Positions 50,220 to 59,737 of a DNA stretch of 64,000 nucleotides are shown here, piece after piece (the first letter of the stretch is position 1; the number at the start of each line of letters is the position of its first letter). Both the position numbers and the translations under genes were made by a program. Source of the stretch: Planctomycetota bacterium (GTDB lineage: Bacteria > Planctomycetota > UBA1135 > GCA-002686595). The notes beneath the pieces were generated by a model. That model searched no databases. It was given only the letters and a program-made list of their open reading frames with translations, and was not told the DNA's origin. The DNA lies in contig NZBA01000108.1 in assembly GCA_002686265.1 (NCBI GenBank), positions 1-64,000 of the forward strand. The letters run 5' to 3'.

Positions 50220-52471
50220 GGCGTACCCCGCAACAGCCGCACGAGGAACACGGTCCGCCCCGGCCTGGACTCGACGAGCTCGATGCCGCCGCCCTGGATC
50301 TCGGTGATGCGCCGCGCCGTGGACAGGCCCAATCCCGTGCCGCTGCCGCGCGGCTTGGTGGTGTAGAACGGCCTGAAGACCTCCTCGGCGGCGGCGGGCG
50401 GAATCCCAGGACCGTCGTCCCGCACCTCCACTGCGAGGTGGGTGCCGTCGAGCCGCGTGCGCACGCTCACCGTGCCCTCTCCCACGGCCTGCAGGGCGTT
50501 GAGGATCAGGTTGACGAACACCTGCCGCAACTGCACCTCGTCGCCGATGACCATCGGGTCCTCGGCCGCGAGGTCCATCTCGAGCTCGATGTCCTTGCGC
50601 TCGCGGAAGGCGCGCAGGAAGCTCGCCACCTCTCTCAGGTTCTCGTGGACATCGACGGGCCCCACCTCGGGCGTGGCGCCCGTGGCGTAGTCGAGCAGCT
50701 CGCGGATCGTGCGCGTACAGGTTTGGGTGTTGCGCTCGATCACGGTGAGGTCCTCGAGCAAGGGCGAACCCTCCGGGAGCTTGGAAACGGCCATCTGGGT
50801 GAACATGTTGATCGCCGCGAGCGGGTTGTTCAACTCGTGCGCCATCACGGCGGCCACCTCACCGAGCACCGCGAGGCGCTCCTGGTGGATCTCGCGCTCG
50901 TCCTGCTGGGCGCGGTCGGTCACATCGCGGGCGACGAGGACCCTCCCGGCGCGGCCATCGGGTTCGGAGGAGAGGCGCGTCGAGTGGATCTCGTAGACGA
51001 AGGGACCGACATCGAGCAGGCACGAGCGAGGGGGCGCCGCCGGCTCGAACAGGCACTTCAGGCAAGGATGCTCCGTGCCGCTCCGCTCCCCCTCGCCACC
51101 GTCGAACGCCTCCGAGGTCCGCTGGCAGCTGTGGTGCGATGCAAGCTGCAGGCCGCCTTCCTCGACGGCGACGCGCAGAGGCTCCGCTGCGGCGTTCCAC
51201 ACGTCGGGCCTCCCGTCCGCATCGAGGACCATCAGGCCGTCGCGCATCGAGAGGATGACCGCATTCAGGCGGTCGCGCTCCTTGAGCAGCTCGTTCTTGC
51301 GCTGCACGAGGGACTCGGCCGTCGCCTTGAGCCACTGCGCGCGCTCCTCGACCGCCTGCGCCATGCGATTGAACGAGAGCGACAGGGCGCCGATTTCGTC
51401 GCTGGACTCCACGGGGACGCGCACGCTGAAGTCGCCGTCGCCGATGTGCACGGTCGCGTCGCGCAGATCGCTGATCGGGCGCACGAGGAAGCGCATGGGA
51501 AAGAGCAGGATCAGGCAAGCCGCGAAGGCCAGGATCACTCCCGTCAGGAGGAAGCGCGCCTGGAGACCCGACACGGCGCTCAGGGCCTCGGTCGTCTCCA
51601 GGGAGGTCTCCAGCGCCCAACCGTTGAAGGAGATCGGGAAACTGCGCGCGAGCGTGTCGCGCGTTGGGACGGGCGGGCCCTCGCGCTCCCTCCCGGGCCC
51701 GGCGACGGCGAGCCCTATCCCCGTTTCTCCGGCGGCGCTCCCGGCCGCGAGGCCGCGGCCCGCCAACAGCTCGCGCGGGATCTTCAGAGTGTGCCCGGCG
51801 CGGTCAATCAGGCTCAGGCTGAGGTTGGCGCCCCGCAGCTCATCGCCGGCCTGGATGGCACCGAGCGCGTCCGCGATCCAAGCGCCGCAGTCAACGCGCA
51901 CGAGCAGGGTTCCCACCTGGCGGTCACCCGCGAGACTCGAGAGCGGCGTGGCGAGCACTACCGAGGGCTCCACGCCCACTCCGTCCCCGGCGACCAGTCC
52001 GCTCGACCAGTCCTCGTCCCCGAAGGCGGCCGGCGGGAGGAGCGCGGTCCAGCGCGCATCCTGCTCGTCAGCCAGAAAGACCCTCCCGCCCGCCGGCTCC
52101 GCCAGGGCCAGGTTCAAGAACGCGGGCTCGAGGGAGAGCTTGTTCTCCCGCAGGTGGCGGCGCAGCGCTTCCTCCTGGGCGGCGAGCGCGAGGGGATCCG
52201 GCTCGTCCTGAATCTGGACGAAGCGCGTCCGGATGTAGCCGTCGGAGGCGAAGTCGTGCGCTCGCAGACCGAGGGCCCGCAGGTCCCCCTCGAGGACCGT
52301 GGCGTAGAACTGCGACTGGAAGCGCAACAGGGTGAGGATCTCGCGCTCGAGAGACTCCCGGGCGGAGGTCGAGACGAGGAAACCCCCCACGCCGAACGCC
52401 AGGAAGCAGACGCCCAGGAAGGTGATGACGAGCTTGTAGCGTACGGAGACGTTGCGTAGGGGATCCCTCAT
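50216..52471 (-). CDS. Membrane sensor histidine kinase with Cys-containing PAS domain
   Basis: 751 residues. Two spans (about 10-32 and 308-330) enclose a periplasmic sensor of about 275 residues, probably Cache-like. HAMP (about 330-385), a PAS domain (about 400-500), HisKA with H in 'VMAHELNNPLAAINMF' (about 527) and HATPase with NLILNALQA, DDGPGIP and GTGLGLS follow. The PAS part holds four Cys: HHSC, then HPCLKC, then RSC, within about 40 residues. This is reminiscent of redox or metal-binding PAS domains. It phosphorylates the regulator encoded next. ATG at 52471 chosen over a longer frame without start features. Confidence 0.93.
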   Translation of the reverse strand: MRDPLRNVSVRYKLVITFLGVCFLAFGVGGFLVSTSARESLEREILTLLRFQSQFYATVLEGDLRALGLRAHDFASDGYIRTRFVQIQDEPDPLALAAQEEALRRHLRENKLSLEPAFLNLALAEPAGGRVFLADEQDARWTALLPPAAFGDEDWSSGLVAGDGVGVEPSVVLATPLSSLAGDRQVGTLLVRVDCGAWIADALGAIQAGDELRGANLSLSLIDRAGHTLKIPRELLAGRGLAAGSAAGETGIGLAVAGPGREREGPPVPTRDTLARSFPISFNGWALETSLETTEALSAVSGLQARFLLTGVILAFAACLILLFPMRFLVRPISDLRDATVHIGDGDFSVRVPVESSDEIGALSLSFNRMAQAVEERAQWLKATAESLVQRKNELLKERDRLNAVILSMRDGLMVLDADGRPDVWNAAAEPLRVAVEEGGLQLASHHSCQRTSEAFDGGEGERSGTEHPCLKCLFEPAAPPRSCLLDVGPFVYEIHSTRLSSEPDGRAGRVLVARDVTDRAQQDEREIHQERLAVLGEVAAVMAHELNNPLAAINMFTQMAVSKLPEGSPLLEDLTVIERNTQTCTRTIRELLDYATGATPEVGPVDVHENLREVASFLRAFRERKDIELEMDLAAEDPMVIGDEVQLRQVFVNLILNALQAVGEGTVSVRTRLDGTHLAVEVRDDGPGIPPAAAEEVFRPFYTTKPRGSGTGLGLSTARRITEIQGGGIELVESRPGRTVFLVRLLRGTP

Positions 52472-52518
52472 GGCCCGGCGGCCGGCGCCAGCCGACTGAC
52501 TCCTCTTGTAGCACGGCG

Positions 52519-52534
52519 CGGCACCGCCCGAGCC
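52519..52534 (+). promoter_or_regulatory. Weak sigma-54-like element upstream of the norC-like gene
   Basis: CGGCACCGCCCGAGCC keeps GG-N10-GC and CGGCAC at -24, but has GAGC instead of TTGC at -12. It is 80 bases before the ATG at 52614, in the divergent gap with the kinase gene. No CTATGCA element is near. Could be chance in GC-rich DNA. Confidence 0.25.
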
Positions 52535-52613
52535 GGACGCCCCCGGGGAAGTCCCCCGCTCCAAGGCGATCCACGCTCGGGAGTCTTGCAACCCCGGCCG
52601 CGCGCTGGAGACT

Positions 52614-53372
52614 ATGGCGGTGGACGTCCGGACCCGACAACTCCTGCTCGCCGTGCTCGTAGCGATCTTCGGCCTGCAGACTTGGCGCGTCTACTCGGAC
52701 CCGTCCGGGAGGCGGCGGAGCCTGTCTCCCGTCGCGAGCGACGGTCAGGCGATCTGGCGCGAGCACAACTGCCAGAGCTGCCACCAGCTCTACGGTTTCG
52801 GCGGCTTCCTCGGGCCAGACCTGACGAACACCGTGGTCGAGATCAGCTCCGAGAGATTGGCCTCGATCCTGACCGTCGGCGCCGGACAGATGCCGGCCTT
52901 CCACCTCGATGAGCCCGCGCGCGAGGCCGTCGCCATCTTCCTGCGGGAGATCGACGCGACGGGCGTCTCCCAGCCCGTCCTGGGCGAGGTCGTCCCGCCG
53001 GCGGAGCTGCTGCGCGATCTCGTCGAAGCGGGCGGCGAGCTGGACCCCGACGTCGCGCGCGGCTGGGAGATCGCCGACGCACAGGGGTGCATCGGCTGCC
53101 ACCTACCCAACGGCCAGAGCCTCCACCGCGCGGCGGACCTGACGAAGATCGCCGGGAGCGTGGAGCACTCGCGACTGTTCGGCGTACTGCGCGAGGGCAT
53201 CGCCGGCACGGCCATGCCGCGCCTCGCGCTCTCCGACGCGGACTGCGAGGCGGTCCTCGCCTTTCTGGACTGGCTCGGCGAGCACGGTGAGGGCATCCGC
53301 GCGCGCTTCGCGAGCCTCGCGACCAGCGACCAGCTCCTCCTGTCCGAGATCCCCTGGTTCGAGTTCGAATGA
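52614..53372 (+). CDS. norC: Membrane-anchored diheme cytochrome c, NorC-like
   Basis: 252 residues. N-terminal span (LLLAVLVAIFGLQTWRVY), then a NorC-type cytochrome c with CQSCH (about 53) in 'AIWREHNCQSCHQLYGFGGFLGPDLTN', close to the NorC consensus 'C..CH...G.G...gPdLt'. A second, added cytochrome c domain carries CIGCH (about 158). Ordinary NorC has one haem, so this is an extended form. It should deliver electrons to the NorB-like subunit, whose ATG overlaps its stop (ATGA). Divergent from the nitrate-sensor kinase. Confidence 0.85.
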   Translation: MAVDVRTRQLLLAVLVAIFGLQTWRVYSDPSGRRRSLSPVASDGQAIWREHNCQSCHQLYGFGGFLGPDLTNTVVEISSERLASILTVGAGQMPAFHLDEPAREAVAIFLREIDATGVSQPVLGEVVPPAELLRDLVEAGGELDPDVARGWEIADAQGCIGCHLPNGQSLHRAADLTKIAGSVEHSRLFGVLREGIAGTAMPRLALSDADCEAVLAFLDWLGEHGEGIRARFASLATSDQLLLSEIPWFEFE

Positions 53373-54742
53373 CCGACGACGCTCTCTCGGGCAGCCAGCG
53401 CATCACGCTCACGGTGATGAGTTGCGCGTTCGCATGCCTGCTACTCTCGATCCTCGCCGGAGGACTCGCGGCGCTCTACTACCTGCCGCCCCTCGCGAGC
53501 CTCGCCCAGGGCTTCGGCATCAGCCTGGTTGAGCTGCGCCCCCTGCACACGACGTTCGCGTCCTCGTGGATCTTCCTCGGTGTCACCGCGTGCGTCCTGT
53601 ACTTCCTCTTCGACACCGTGGGGCCCACTCCGACCGAGAAGCTACGTCTCAAGGCTCAGCTCACCTGCTGGGGCCTGGCCGGGCTCGGTGCGCTCGTGAC
53701 CCTGTCCATGGGGATCACGACCGGCCGCGAGTACCTGGGCTTCCACCCGCTCATCTCCGCCCTGGTCCTCGCCGGCTGGTTCCTCTTCGCGTTCACCTTT
53801 TTCCGGCGCGTCGGCCGCGGCTTCTTCGCGCGGGGCGTGTACGTCTACATGTGGGGGGCGGGAATCCTCTACTTCATCTACACCTTCGTCGAGGGACACG
53901 CCTACCTCCTTCCCGGCATCGAGAAGCACCCGATCGCTGACCTGCAGATCCAATGGAAGAGCTGCGGCACTCTGGTCGCGGCCTTCAACCAGATGGTCTA
54001 CGGCTCGCTCATCTTCGTCGGCGAGAAGATGACCGGCGACACGCGCGCGGCGCACTCCAAGACCTCCTTTGCACTCTTCTTCGTCGGCTTGCTGAACTCG
54101 TTCACCAACTACGCGCACCACACCTACCACATCCCCCAAGACCACCTCATCAAGTGGATCGCGTTCTGCGTGAGCATGCTCGAGATCATCTTGCTCGTCC
54201 TCGTCTTCCGCGAGGTGACGCAACTGATGCGCCGCAAGCCCGGCTCCTCCCTCGACTACCGGACCTCCGTGCGCTTCATCGAGTACTCCAAGTGCTGGAA
54301 CGCCTGCTTGCTGACCCTCGCGCTCCTGATCTCGGTCCCGCCCCTGAACTCCCTGATCCACGGGACGCACGTCGTGATGGCCCACGCCATGGGCTCGGAG
54401 CTGGCGATCGACAGCTACATCCTGTTCGCGGTGTTCGCCTACATCCTCTCCACCGTCTTCCCCAAGCGCGAGGTCCGGCGCGAGTTCATCGACAGCCCGC
54501 GCGTGCGCCGGATCGCGCGCACCTTGAACGCCGCCCTCGTCGCTCTCGTGCTCTGGCTCCTCGTGCGCGGGCTGGCCGTGGGCGTCACGCGCTACCTCGG
54601 CCGCCGCGAGCCAGACTGGCTCGAGCCCTTCCCCTACGTCTTCGCCTTCCTGGGCGTCACGGTCGGGATCTTCCTGACGCGGTTGGTCTTCGCGTGGGCG
54701 CCCTTGATGCTGCACGCGGAGCGGTACAAGCGCTGGCGGTGA
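53369..54742 (+). CDS. norB: NorB-like haem-copper oxidase family subunit with altered metal ligands
   Basis: 457 residues, 12 spans, the length of cNorB. His60 in 'LRPLHTTFASSW' (low-spin haem ligand) and the motif TGREYLGFHP fit the NOR branch. His250-His251 (NYAHH) are two non-haem metal ligands and His339 (MAHAM) the high-spin haem ligand. But the second low-spin haem ligand, His in cNorB's H-x-H, is Met341 here. The helix VI His and the two Glu of the Fe-B site are missing too: counting back from KMTG (220-223), the His position falls on Cys199/Gly200. NO reduction is likely from its NorC-like partner and context but is not assured. Confidence 0.82.
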   Translation: MTDDALSGSQRITLTVMSCAFACLLLSILAGGLAALYYLPPLASLAQGFGISLVELRPLHTTFASSWIFLGVTACVLYFLFDTVGPTPTEKLRLKAQLTCWGLAGLGALVTLSMGITTGREYLGFHPLISALVLAGWFLFAFTFFRRVGRGFFARGVYVYMWGAGILYFIYTFVEGHAYLLPGIEKHPIADLQIQWKSCGTLVAAFNQMVYGSLIFVGEKMTGDTRAAHSKTSFALFFVGLLNSFTNYAHHTYHIPQDHLIKWIAFCVSMLEIILLVLVFREVTQLMRRKPGSSLDYRTSVRFIEYSKCWNACLLTLALLISVPPLNSLIHGTHVVMAHAMGSELAIDSYILFAVFAYILSTVFPKREVRREFIDSPRVRRIARTLNAALVALVLWLLVRGLAVGVTRYLGRREPDWLEPFPYVFAFLGVTVGIFLTRLVFAWAPLMLHAERYKRWR

Positions 54743-54765
54743 TCAGCGCGGGCTCCGCAAAGCCC

Positions 54766-57273
54766 TCAGTCCGGCGGCCAGGCGTACTCGACCTCCGCGA
54801 GCGGCTCTCGCTCGGTCAGGCCGCGCCAGCGCTCCAACGCTCCTGCCCCACGTGCCGCGGGGCGCGCCACGAGCGGCTCTCCGCCGGCCGTGTCACCCTC
54901 GCTGGAGACCGAGGCATCGCGCTCTCCGCCAGTCGCGGTCGCGTGGGCCTCCTCGAGGAGCGCCTGGGCCCGCGCGCGGTCTCCCGCCAGCCAGGCCGCA
55001 CGCCCTCCGAAGTACGGCGCCTGCGGGTCGCGCGGATTCCCGACGGAAGCCCGTGCCAGGAGATCAGCGGCGCGCTCGAGCTCACCGCGCAACAGAGCCA
55101 CGAGCCCGAGCTGAAGGACCGGTAGGCTCTCCTCGCCGTTGATGCGGTGGCTGCGCTCGAAGGCTTGCTGGGCCAGGGCCAAGTCGTCGAGGCCCGCGTC
55201 GCCGCCGGGGAGTCGGATCGTACCGATGCGCATGAACCCACGACTGCTGTCGGGTCGTGCGGCGGTCAGGCGCCCGAAGACCTCGAGAGCTGCCGGCTCG
55301 TCACCCAGCTCGAGCAGGCAGCTCCCGAGGTAGTAGAGGCTGTCGGCGTGGTCGGGCCACATCGCGAGTGCCTCACGGTAGAGGCGGACGGCGTCTTCAT
55401 CACGAGCCTCCACCCTGGCGCGGCGCGCCCGACGCTGGAGGTCGTAGAAGACGCGTTGCTCGGGGACCGTCAGGGCCTCGCGCTCCTCGCCGGCGGGCGC
55501 AGCGCCCCGCCGATCGACCAGGGCAGGCGCTCCTTTCACCCAGGTGACCACGCTCCCGGCGGAAAACGGCCCCGCTTCCCCGGAGGAACCATCCGGCCAG
55601 CGCAAGGTCACGCGCTCCACCTCCCGCGCTCCGCCCAGGCCGATCGTCGTCTCACCCACGGCGTGCTGAGAGAGATAGGAGCCCTGAGTGTCGCTCATCC
55701 GCACCAGCGTCCTGCCGCCCACTTCGGCCGTGATGCGAGTCCCCAGGGCGAAGCGATTCCCCTCCGCCTGGCGCAGGCGCAGGCGCACCGAACCGCCCGT
55801 CGGGGTGTCATTGCGCAGCAGGCGCACACCCTCGCCGTAGAGGAGCACGAGCAGGTCCTCGTCCCCGTCGCCGTCGTAGTCGAACACGGCCCCGCCGCGG
55901 CCGACGTGCTCCTCCCCGAAGAAGGTCCCGGCGGTGCGGCCGAACTCGAAGAACCCGCGCTTCGCCCCCGCGTTCCAGAACATCTGCGAGGCCATGGGCG
56001 CAAGCTCGTGCGCGCGACCCTCGACGGGAATCGTGCTCCCGTTGACGACGAACAGGTCGAGCCTCCCGTCGAGGTCGAAGTCGACGAATCCCGTCGCCCA
56101 GCCCACGCGGTCGAGGGCGACGTGCCCAAGGCCGAAGCGATCGGCCGAATCCATGAAGAGCGGCGCGCCGCCACGGGCGGTATCGGCGGGCGTGTGGTTC
56201 ACATACAGCCCGTTCTCCTGGGCGATCCAGTGGGTGACGAGGAAATCGAGATCCCCGTCCTCGTCGAAATCACCCGCAGCGAGGCCCATGGCGCCGCGGT
56301 AATCGCCCACGAGCGCGTCGTTGGTACGGTCGCCGAAGGTCCCATCGCCCTCGTTCAGGAACAACGCGTTGTCCGAGACGTCATTCGCCACGTACAGATC
56401 CGGCAGACCGTCGGCGTTCAGATCGCAGAACATCGCCCCTAGGCCGCGCCCACCGGGATCGGCGACCCCCGCCGCTTCCGCGACGTCCTCGAAGCGGTTC
56501 CCACCCAAGTTGCGCAGGAGCAGGTTCGGCGCCGGCTCGAAAACGGAGGGATTGAGGAGCATCGGGATGTCCACGCCGAACTGCGAGAGCAGGCCGCCAT
56601 CGGCGGCGTGCTCGTCGAAGACGACGTAGCGACAGACGTACAGGTCCACGCCGCCGTCGCCGTCGGCGTCGCCGACGGCGATACCGGCGAAGAACCCGGT
56701 GAAGGCCGACAGACCGGCCTCGTCGGTGATGTCGGTGAATGCCCAGCCGCCGTCGTTGCGCAGCAGGTGCAGGCCTCCCACCGAGGAGAGCGCGAGGTCG
56801 AGATCGCCGTCCGAATCGGTGTCGCAGAACGCCGCCGCCATGCCGATTCCCACCGAGGCGAGGCCCGCCCGCTCGGTCACGTCCGCGAAGGTCCCGTCGC
56901 CGCGGTTTTGGAACAGCCGCGGCGGCGCGGGAGCGTCGCCCTCGATCGTCATGACCAGCGCATCGCACCAGCCGTCGCCGTCGACGTCGCCGAGGGCGAC
57001 GCCCGAGCCCATGTCCTCGGAGAGCAGCCCGGCCCGCTGCCCCTCGAAGTGCCCGCAGGCGAGACCCGCCGCGGCGGTGACGTCGGTGAAACTGAGGGCC
57101 GGCGCATCTTCGGGGAGCCTACGCCCGAGGGCGTCCGTGAGACCATCGGTCACTTCTCCCGCGCGATAGGGATCGGTCCGCGAGCGAAGGGCGAGCCACG
57201 CCCCGACGACCGAGAGCACCACGAAGACCAGCGCCAAGAGGCGCCGCGTGCGTCGATTCCGCAGGACAGCCAC
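54766..57273 (-). CDS. CRTAC1-type protein: FG-GAP propeller, ASPIC/UnbV domain and TPR repeats
   Basis: 835 residues. A signal anchor (residues about 11-28) is followed by FG-GAP/VCBS calcium-binding repeats (DVDGDGWCDAL, DTDSDGDLDLAL, DADGDGGVDLYV, DFDEDGDLDFLV, DYDGDGDEDLLV) forming a propeller. An ASPIC/UnbV domain comes next (about 500-580: GTRITAEVGGRTLVRMSDTQ, then VERVTLRWPDGS), and TPR helices at the end (EDAVRLYREALAMWPDHADSLYYLGSCLLELGD). CRTAC1 proteins are surface or periplasmic and often neighbour multihaem cytochromes, as here (19 bases downstream of one). Function is not known. GTG start at 57273. Confidence 0.88.
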   Translation of the reverse strand: MAVLRNRRTRRLLALVFVVLSVVGAWLALRSRTDPYRAGEVTDGLTDALGRRLPEDAPALSFTDVTAAAGLACGHFEGQRAGLLSEDMGSGVALGDVDGDGWCDALVMTIEGDAPAPPRLFQNRGDGTFADVTERAGLASVGIGMAAAFCDTDSDGDLDLALSSVGGLHLLRNDGGWAFTDITDEAGLSAFTGFFAGIAVGDADGDGGVDLYVCRYVVFDEHAADGGLLSQFGVDIPMLLNPSVFEPAPNLLLRNLGGNRFEDVAEAAGVADPGGRGLGAMFCDLNADGLPDLYVANDVSDNALFLNEGDGTFGDRTNDALVGDYRGAMGLAAGDFDEDGDLDFLVTHWIAQENGLYVNHTPADTARGGAPLFMDSADRFGLGHVALDRVGWATGFVDFDLDGRLDLFVVNGSTIPVEGRAHELAPMASQMFWNAGAKRGFFEFGRTAGTFFGEEHVGRGGAVFDYDGDGDEDLLVLLYGEGVRLLRNDTPTGGSVRLRLRQAEGNRFALGTRITAEVGGRTLVRMSDTQGSYLSQHAVGETTIGLGGAREVERVTLRWPDGSSGEAGPFSAGSVVTWVKGAPALVDRRGAAPAGEEREALTVPEQRVFYDLQRRARRARVEARDEDAVRLYREALAMWPDHADSLYYLGSCLLELGDEPAALEVFGRLTAARPDSSRGFMRIGTIRLPGGDAGLDDLALAQQAFERSHRINGEESLPVLQLGLVALLRGELERAADLLARASVGNPRDPQAPYFGGRAAWLAGDRARAQALLEEAHATATGGERDASVSSEGDTAGGEPLVARPAARGAGALERWRGLTEREPLAEVEYAWPPD

Positions 57274-57292
57274 TCCGTGCTCACCCGCGAGG

Positions 57293-59416
57293 TCAGAGCC
57301 CCTTCTGAACGGCGTCCGCCACGCCCACCGTAGCGCTCGTCTCCGCGACCGTCGTGATCGGCGCGGTGAGTCCCGAATCCTCCCCGAAGGCGAAGTTCAG
57401 CAGGAACTGATCGAACTTGCGGTAGTGCAGCCAGGCCTGCACCTCGAAGGGCCCGCGGGCGCTCTCGGGAGCACGCACGGTGATCGGCGCCGGTTCGTCC
57501 TGCTCCCCCCTCCCGCTCTCGGCTTCGCCGGGCGCCACCGCCGGCGCCGCTCCGGGGCAGTCGAACGAGAAGCGCGCCACCTCCGCTGCGCCGGGAAACA
57601 GGGAGCGCTTGAAGCGCACGCCGACCATCTCCCACAAGTTGTGCCGGTCGATCAGGTTCCCGTAGCGATCGACGGGCTCGGCCTTGAACATGTAGCTGCC
57701 TGGCTCGACGAAGTTCCGCTCGTCCACGGTCCCGGTGTGGAAGATGACCTGGCCGTCGGCATCGGTCACGCGCACCTCGACCCAGGCCTGGATGATGTCG
57801 AGCGGGCCGGTCGGGAAGTCGTGGCCGACCTTGTTGTTGGCCACGTGCACGCGGATCGGGAATTCCTCCCCCGGCCTGACGACGTCGGGCACCTCGAGCA
57901 CGATCGGAACCGCCGGCCCTTCGCGCCAACGGTCGGCGATCTCGGGAATCTCGAACTCGCCGCGCAGCCAGGCCTCGACGAGCCGCACGTGCTCCTCGGC
58001 TCCTTCGAGCTCGTGCAGCAGCGGGATGAACTGGTTCGCCCCCAGGAAGCGGTGGCTACGGTGCTTCCCGTCATCGGCCGTGCGGTTGAAGTCGGCCTCG
58101 TCTCCCGCCGCCGGGTCTCGGGAGTCAACGAGCGGCATGTGGCACTCGCGGCACTCGATCGTCCGCTCGGGATCCTCGGCGTGATGCCAGCGGCTCGCTC
58201 GCCAGTTGTCGTACTGGTTCTGGAGCTGGACCCAGCCGACGTCGTTCACCTCCTCGTCGATGAACTGCTTGTGGCAGGCGGCGCAGAACTCGGGGGGCTT
58301 GAACATGCGCCGCGAGAGCGTCGCGACGTGCTGCTCGGGATAGGTCCGGATGAGGAACTTCGAGAGGAACCCGGCCAGCGGTCCCTCGCGCAACTCCCAG
58401 ACGTAGCGTTCCGGCTGCGCCATCACGTAGTTCGCGTTCCCCTGGACGTCGGTGGCGTCCACGGCATGGCAGGCCACGCAGCTGATGCCCTCGTTGTAGC
58501 CGGAGAGGCTCGTAAGGTCGTCGACGCCGATGTTCTTGGTGCCCGAGAACAACGAGATCGGATCGTGGCAGCCGCCGCAGTAGCGGGTCGTCACCGGCCC
58601 GTTCTGCTGGGCCATGACGCTCTGGATCTTCTGGAACCCAGCGTCCATCGATGCATAGCGGTGGGCGCTGGGGAGCCACTCCGCGTAGATTTCCTCGTGG
58701 CAGCCGGATGCCCCGCAGGAAGCCGAGTCCGCCAGAGAGCGGCTGTCGAGCGCGCCGCCGGTGAGCGTCGTCGCGAGGCTGGGGGAGAAGGGTCCGGCTC
58801 CCTCGTAGGGGCTGTGCTCGTAGTCGGGGGGAAACTCGTTATTGAAGCTCACCGCCTGGGTCGTGAACGCGAGCACGACGACGACCAGGGAAGGGACAGC
58901 GGCGGACGCGAGGGTGAAGCGCGACCAGCCGCGGCGGGCTGTATCGAGCAGGCCGGTCCCGTCGGCGCGCGTGGGCTTGCGCAGGAAGACGGCGACGAGG
59001 TGAGGAGCGACGAAGAGGATCAGGCCGAAGGTCGTGATGATGTGGATCGAGCGCGCGAGGGAACCGATGCGCGTCCCGAAGGCGCCCTGGCCTGTCAGCC
59101 AGAGGCCGGACACGGTGCACGCGAGCAGCATCACGCCGCTCGCGTAGCCGGTGAACTTGATGTGGGTCAGGGGGAAAGCGAACCAGGCCTTGACGTGGCG
59201 CGGGATGTAGACGCACGCGGGGGCCAGGAAAAGGAGCCCGACGAGCGTGTGCACGAGCAGGGCGTGCTGGGTGAGCGCGCTGAAGGGGAGCGCGAGGATC
59301 GCCAGGCCGCTGAGGGTCAGGAACAGGCCGACCCCGCAGGTCCAACGCCCCAGGCGGTCGGCCCAGCCGGCCCTGCGGAGGGCGCTCCAGTCGGTGTGTG
59401 CTGATTCCGCGGGCAT
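57293..59416 (-). CDS. Membrane multihaem cytochrome c (cytochrome c554-like)
   Basis: 707 residues. Four or five N-terminal spans (about 25-205, with His pairs such as HALLVHTLVG and RSIHIITTFG that could hold b haem). A periplasmic domain follows with CGASGCH (an atypical CX4CH), CGGCH, CVACH, CAACH and CRECH, five likely c haems, in the order seen in c554-type proteins ('SCGASGCHEEIYAEWLPSAHRYASMD'). The C-terminal 250 residues are a beta-rich domain (VPDVVRPGEEFPIRVHVANNKVGHDFPTG). It may oxidise quinol or accept electrons from it and pass them to the outside. First gene of a pair with the CRTAC1 protein. ATG at 59416. Confidence 0.85.
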   Translation of the reverse strand: MPAESAHTDWSALRRAGWADRLGRWTCGVGLFLTLSGLAILALPFSALTQHALLVHTLVGLLFLAPACVYIPRHVKAWFAFPLTHIKFTGYASGVMLLACTVSGLWLTGQGAFGTRIGSLARSIHIITTFGLILFVAPHLVAVFLRKPTRADGTGLLDTARRGWSRFTLASAAVPSLVVVVLAFTTQAVSFNNEFPPDYEHSPYEGAGPFSPSLATTLTGGALDSRSLADSASCGASGCHEEIYAEWLPSAHRYASMDAGFQKIQSVMAQQNGPVTTRYCGGCHDPISLFSGTKNIGVDDLTSLSGYNEGISCVACHAVDATDVQGNANYVMAQPERYVWELREGPLAGFLSKFLIRTYPEQHVATLSRRMFKPPEFCAACHKQFIDEEVNDVGWVQLQNQYDNWRASRWHHAEDPERTIECRECHMPLVDSRDPAAGDEADFNRTADDGKHRSHRFLGANQFIPLLHELEGAEEHVRLVEAWLRGEFEIPEIADRWREGPAVPIVLEVPDVVRPGEEFPIRVHVANNKVGHDFPTGPLDIIQAWVEVRVTDADGQVIFHTGTVDERNFVEPGSYMFKAEPVDRYGNLIDRHNLWEMVGVRFKRSLFPGAAEVARFSFDCPGAAPAVAPGEAESGRGEQDEPAPITVRAPESARGPFEVQAWLHYRKFDQFLLNFAFGEDSGLTAPITTVAETSATVGVADAVQKGL

Positions 59417-59737
59417 GTCTACCGTGCGCGAGCCCTCCCGACAGCCGCGCCCCACAACCTTAGGACGGGTCGCGGAAGGCTGAAATACGCACAGAGGGGG
59501 AGTGGAAGCCTCCCCCCGGAGGGTTCGGGCGGGAGCTTCACCTCGTCTCCCCCGCGCACCGTTCTCCACGCCGGTAGGCGCGGGCGCCCGTTCCCCCCGA
59601 CTCCAGTCCGTTTGGGGTTCTCTCGCACTGTCGGCGATCTCACCGGCCCTACGGGGCGCGGGGAGCACCGATGGGGCGAGCGCTCGAGGGGTGAACGGCC
59701 GGCACGCCTCGGCGTGGAACCTCGCGAGGGAGGCGGA
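59417..59737. other. Intergenic region upstream of the multihaem cytochrome
   Basis: It contains the presumed promoter of the minus-strand cytochrome-CRTAC1 pair and, at its right end, the region after the amidase stop. A small inverted repeat (CCTCCCCCCGGAGG, about 59509-59522) is visible. I see no gene. Confidence 0.45.

Noticed and set aside
50438..52459. Long plus-strand open frame (673 codons) opposite the sensor kinase
   Set aside because: Antisense shadow; the kinase frame has complete domains.
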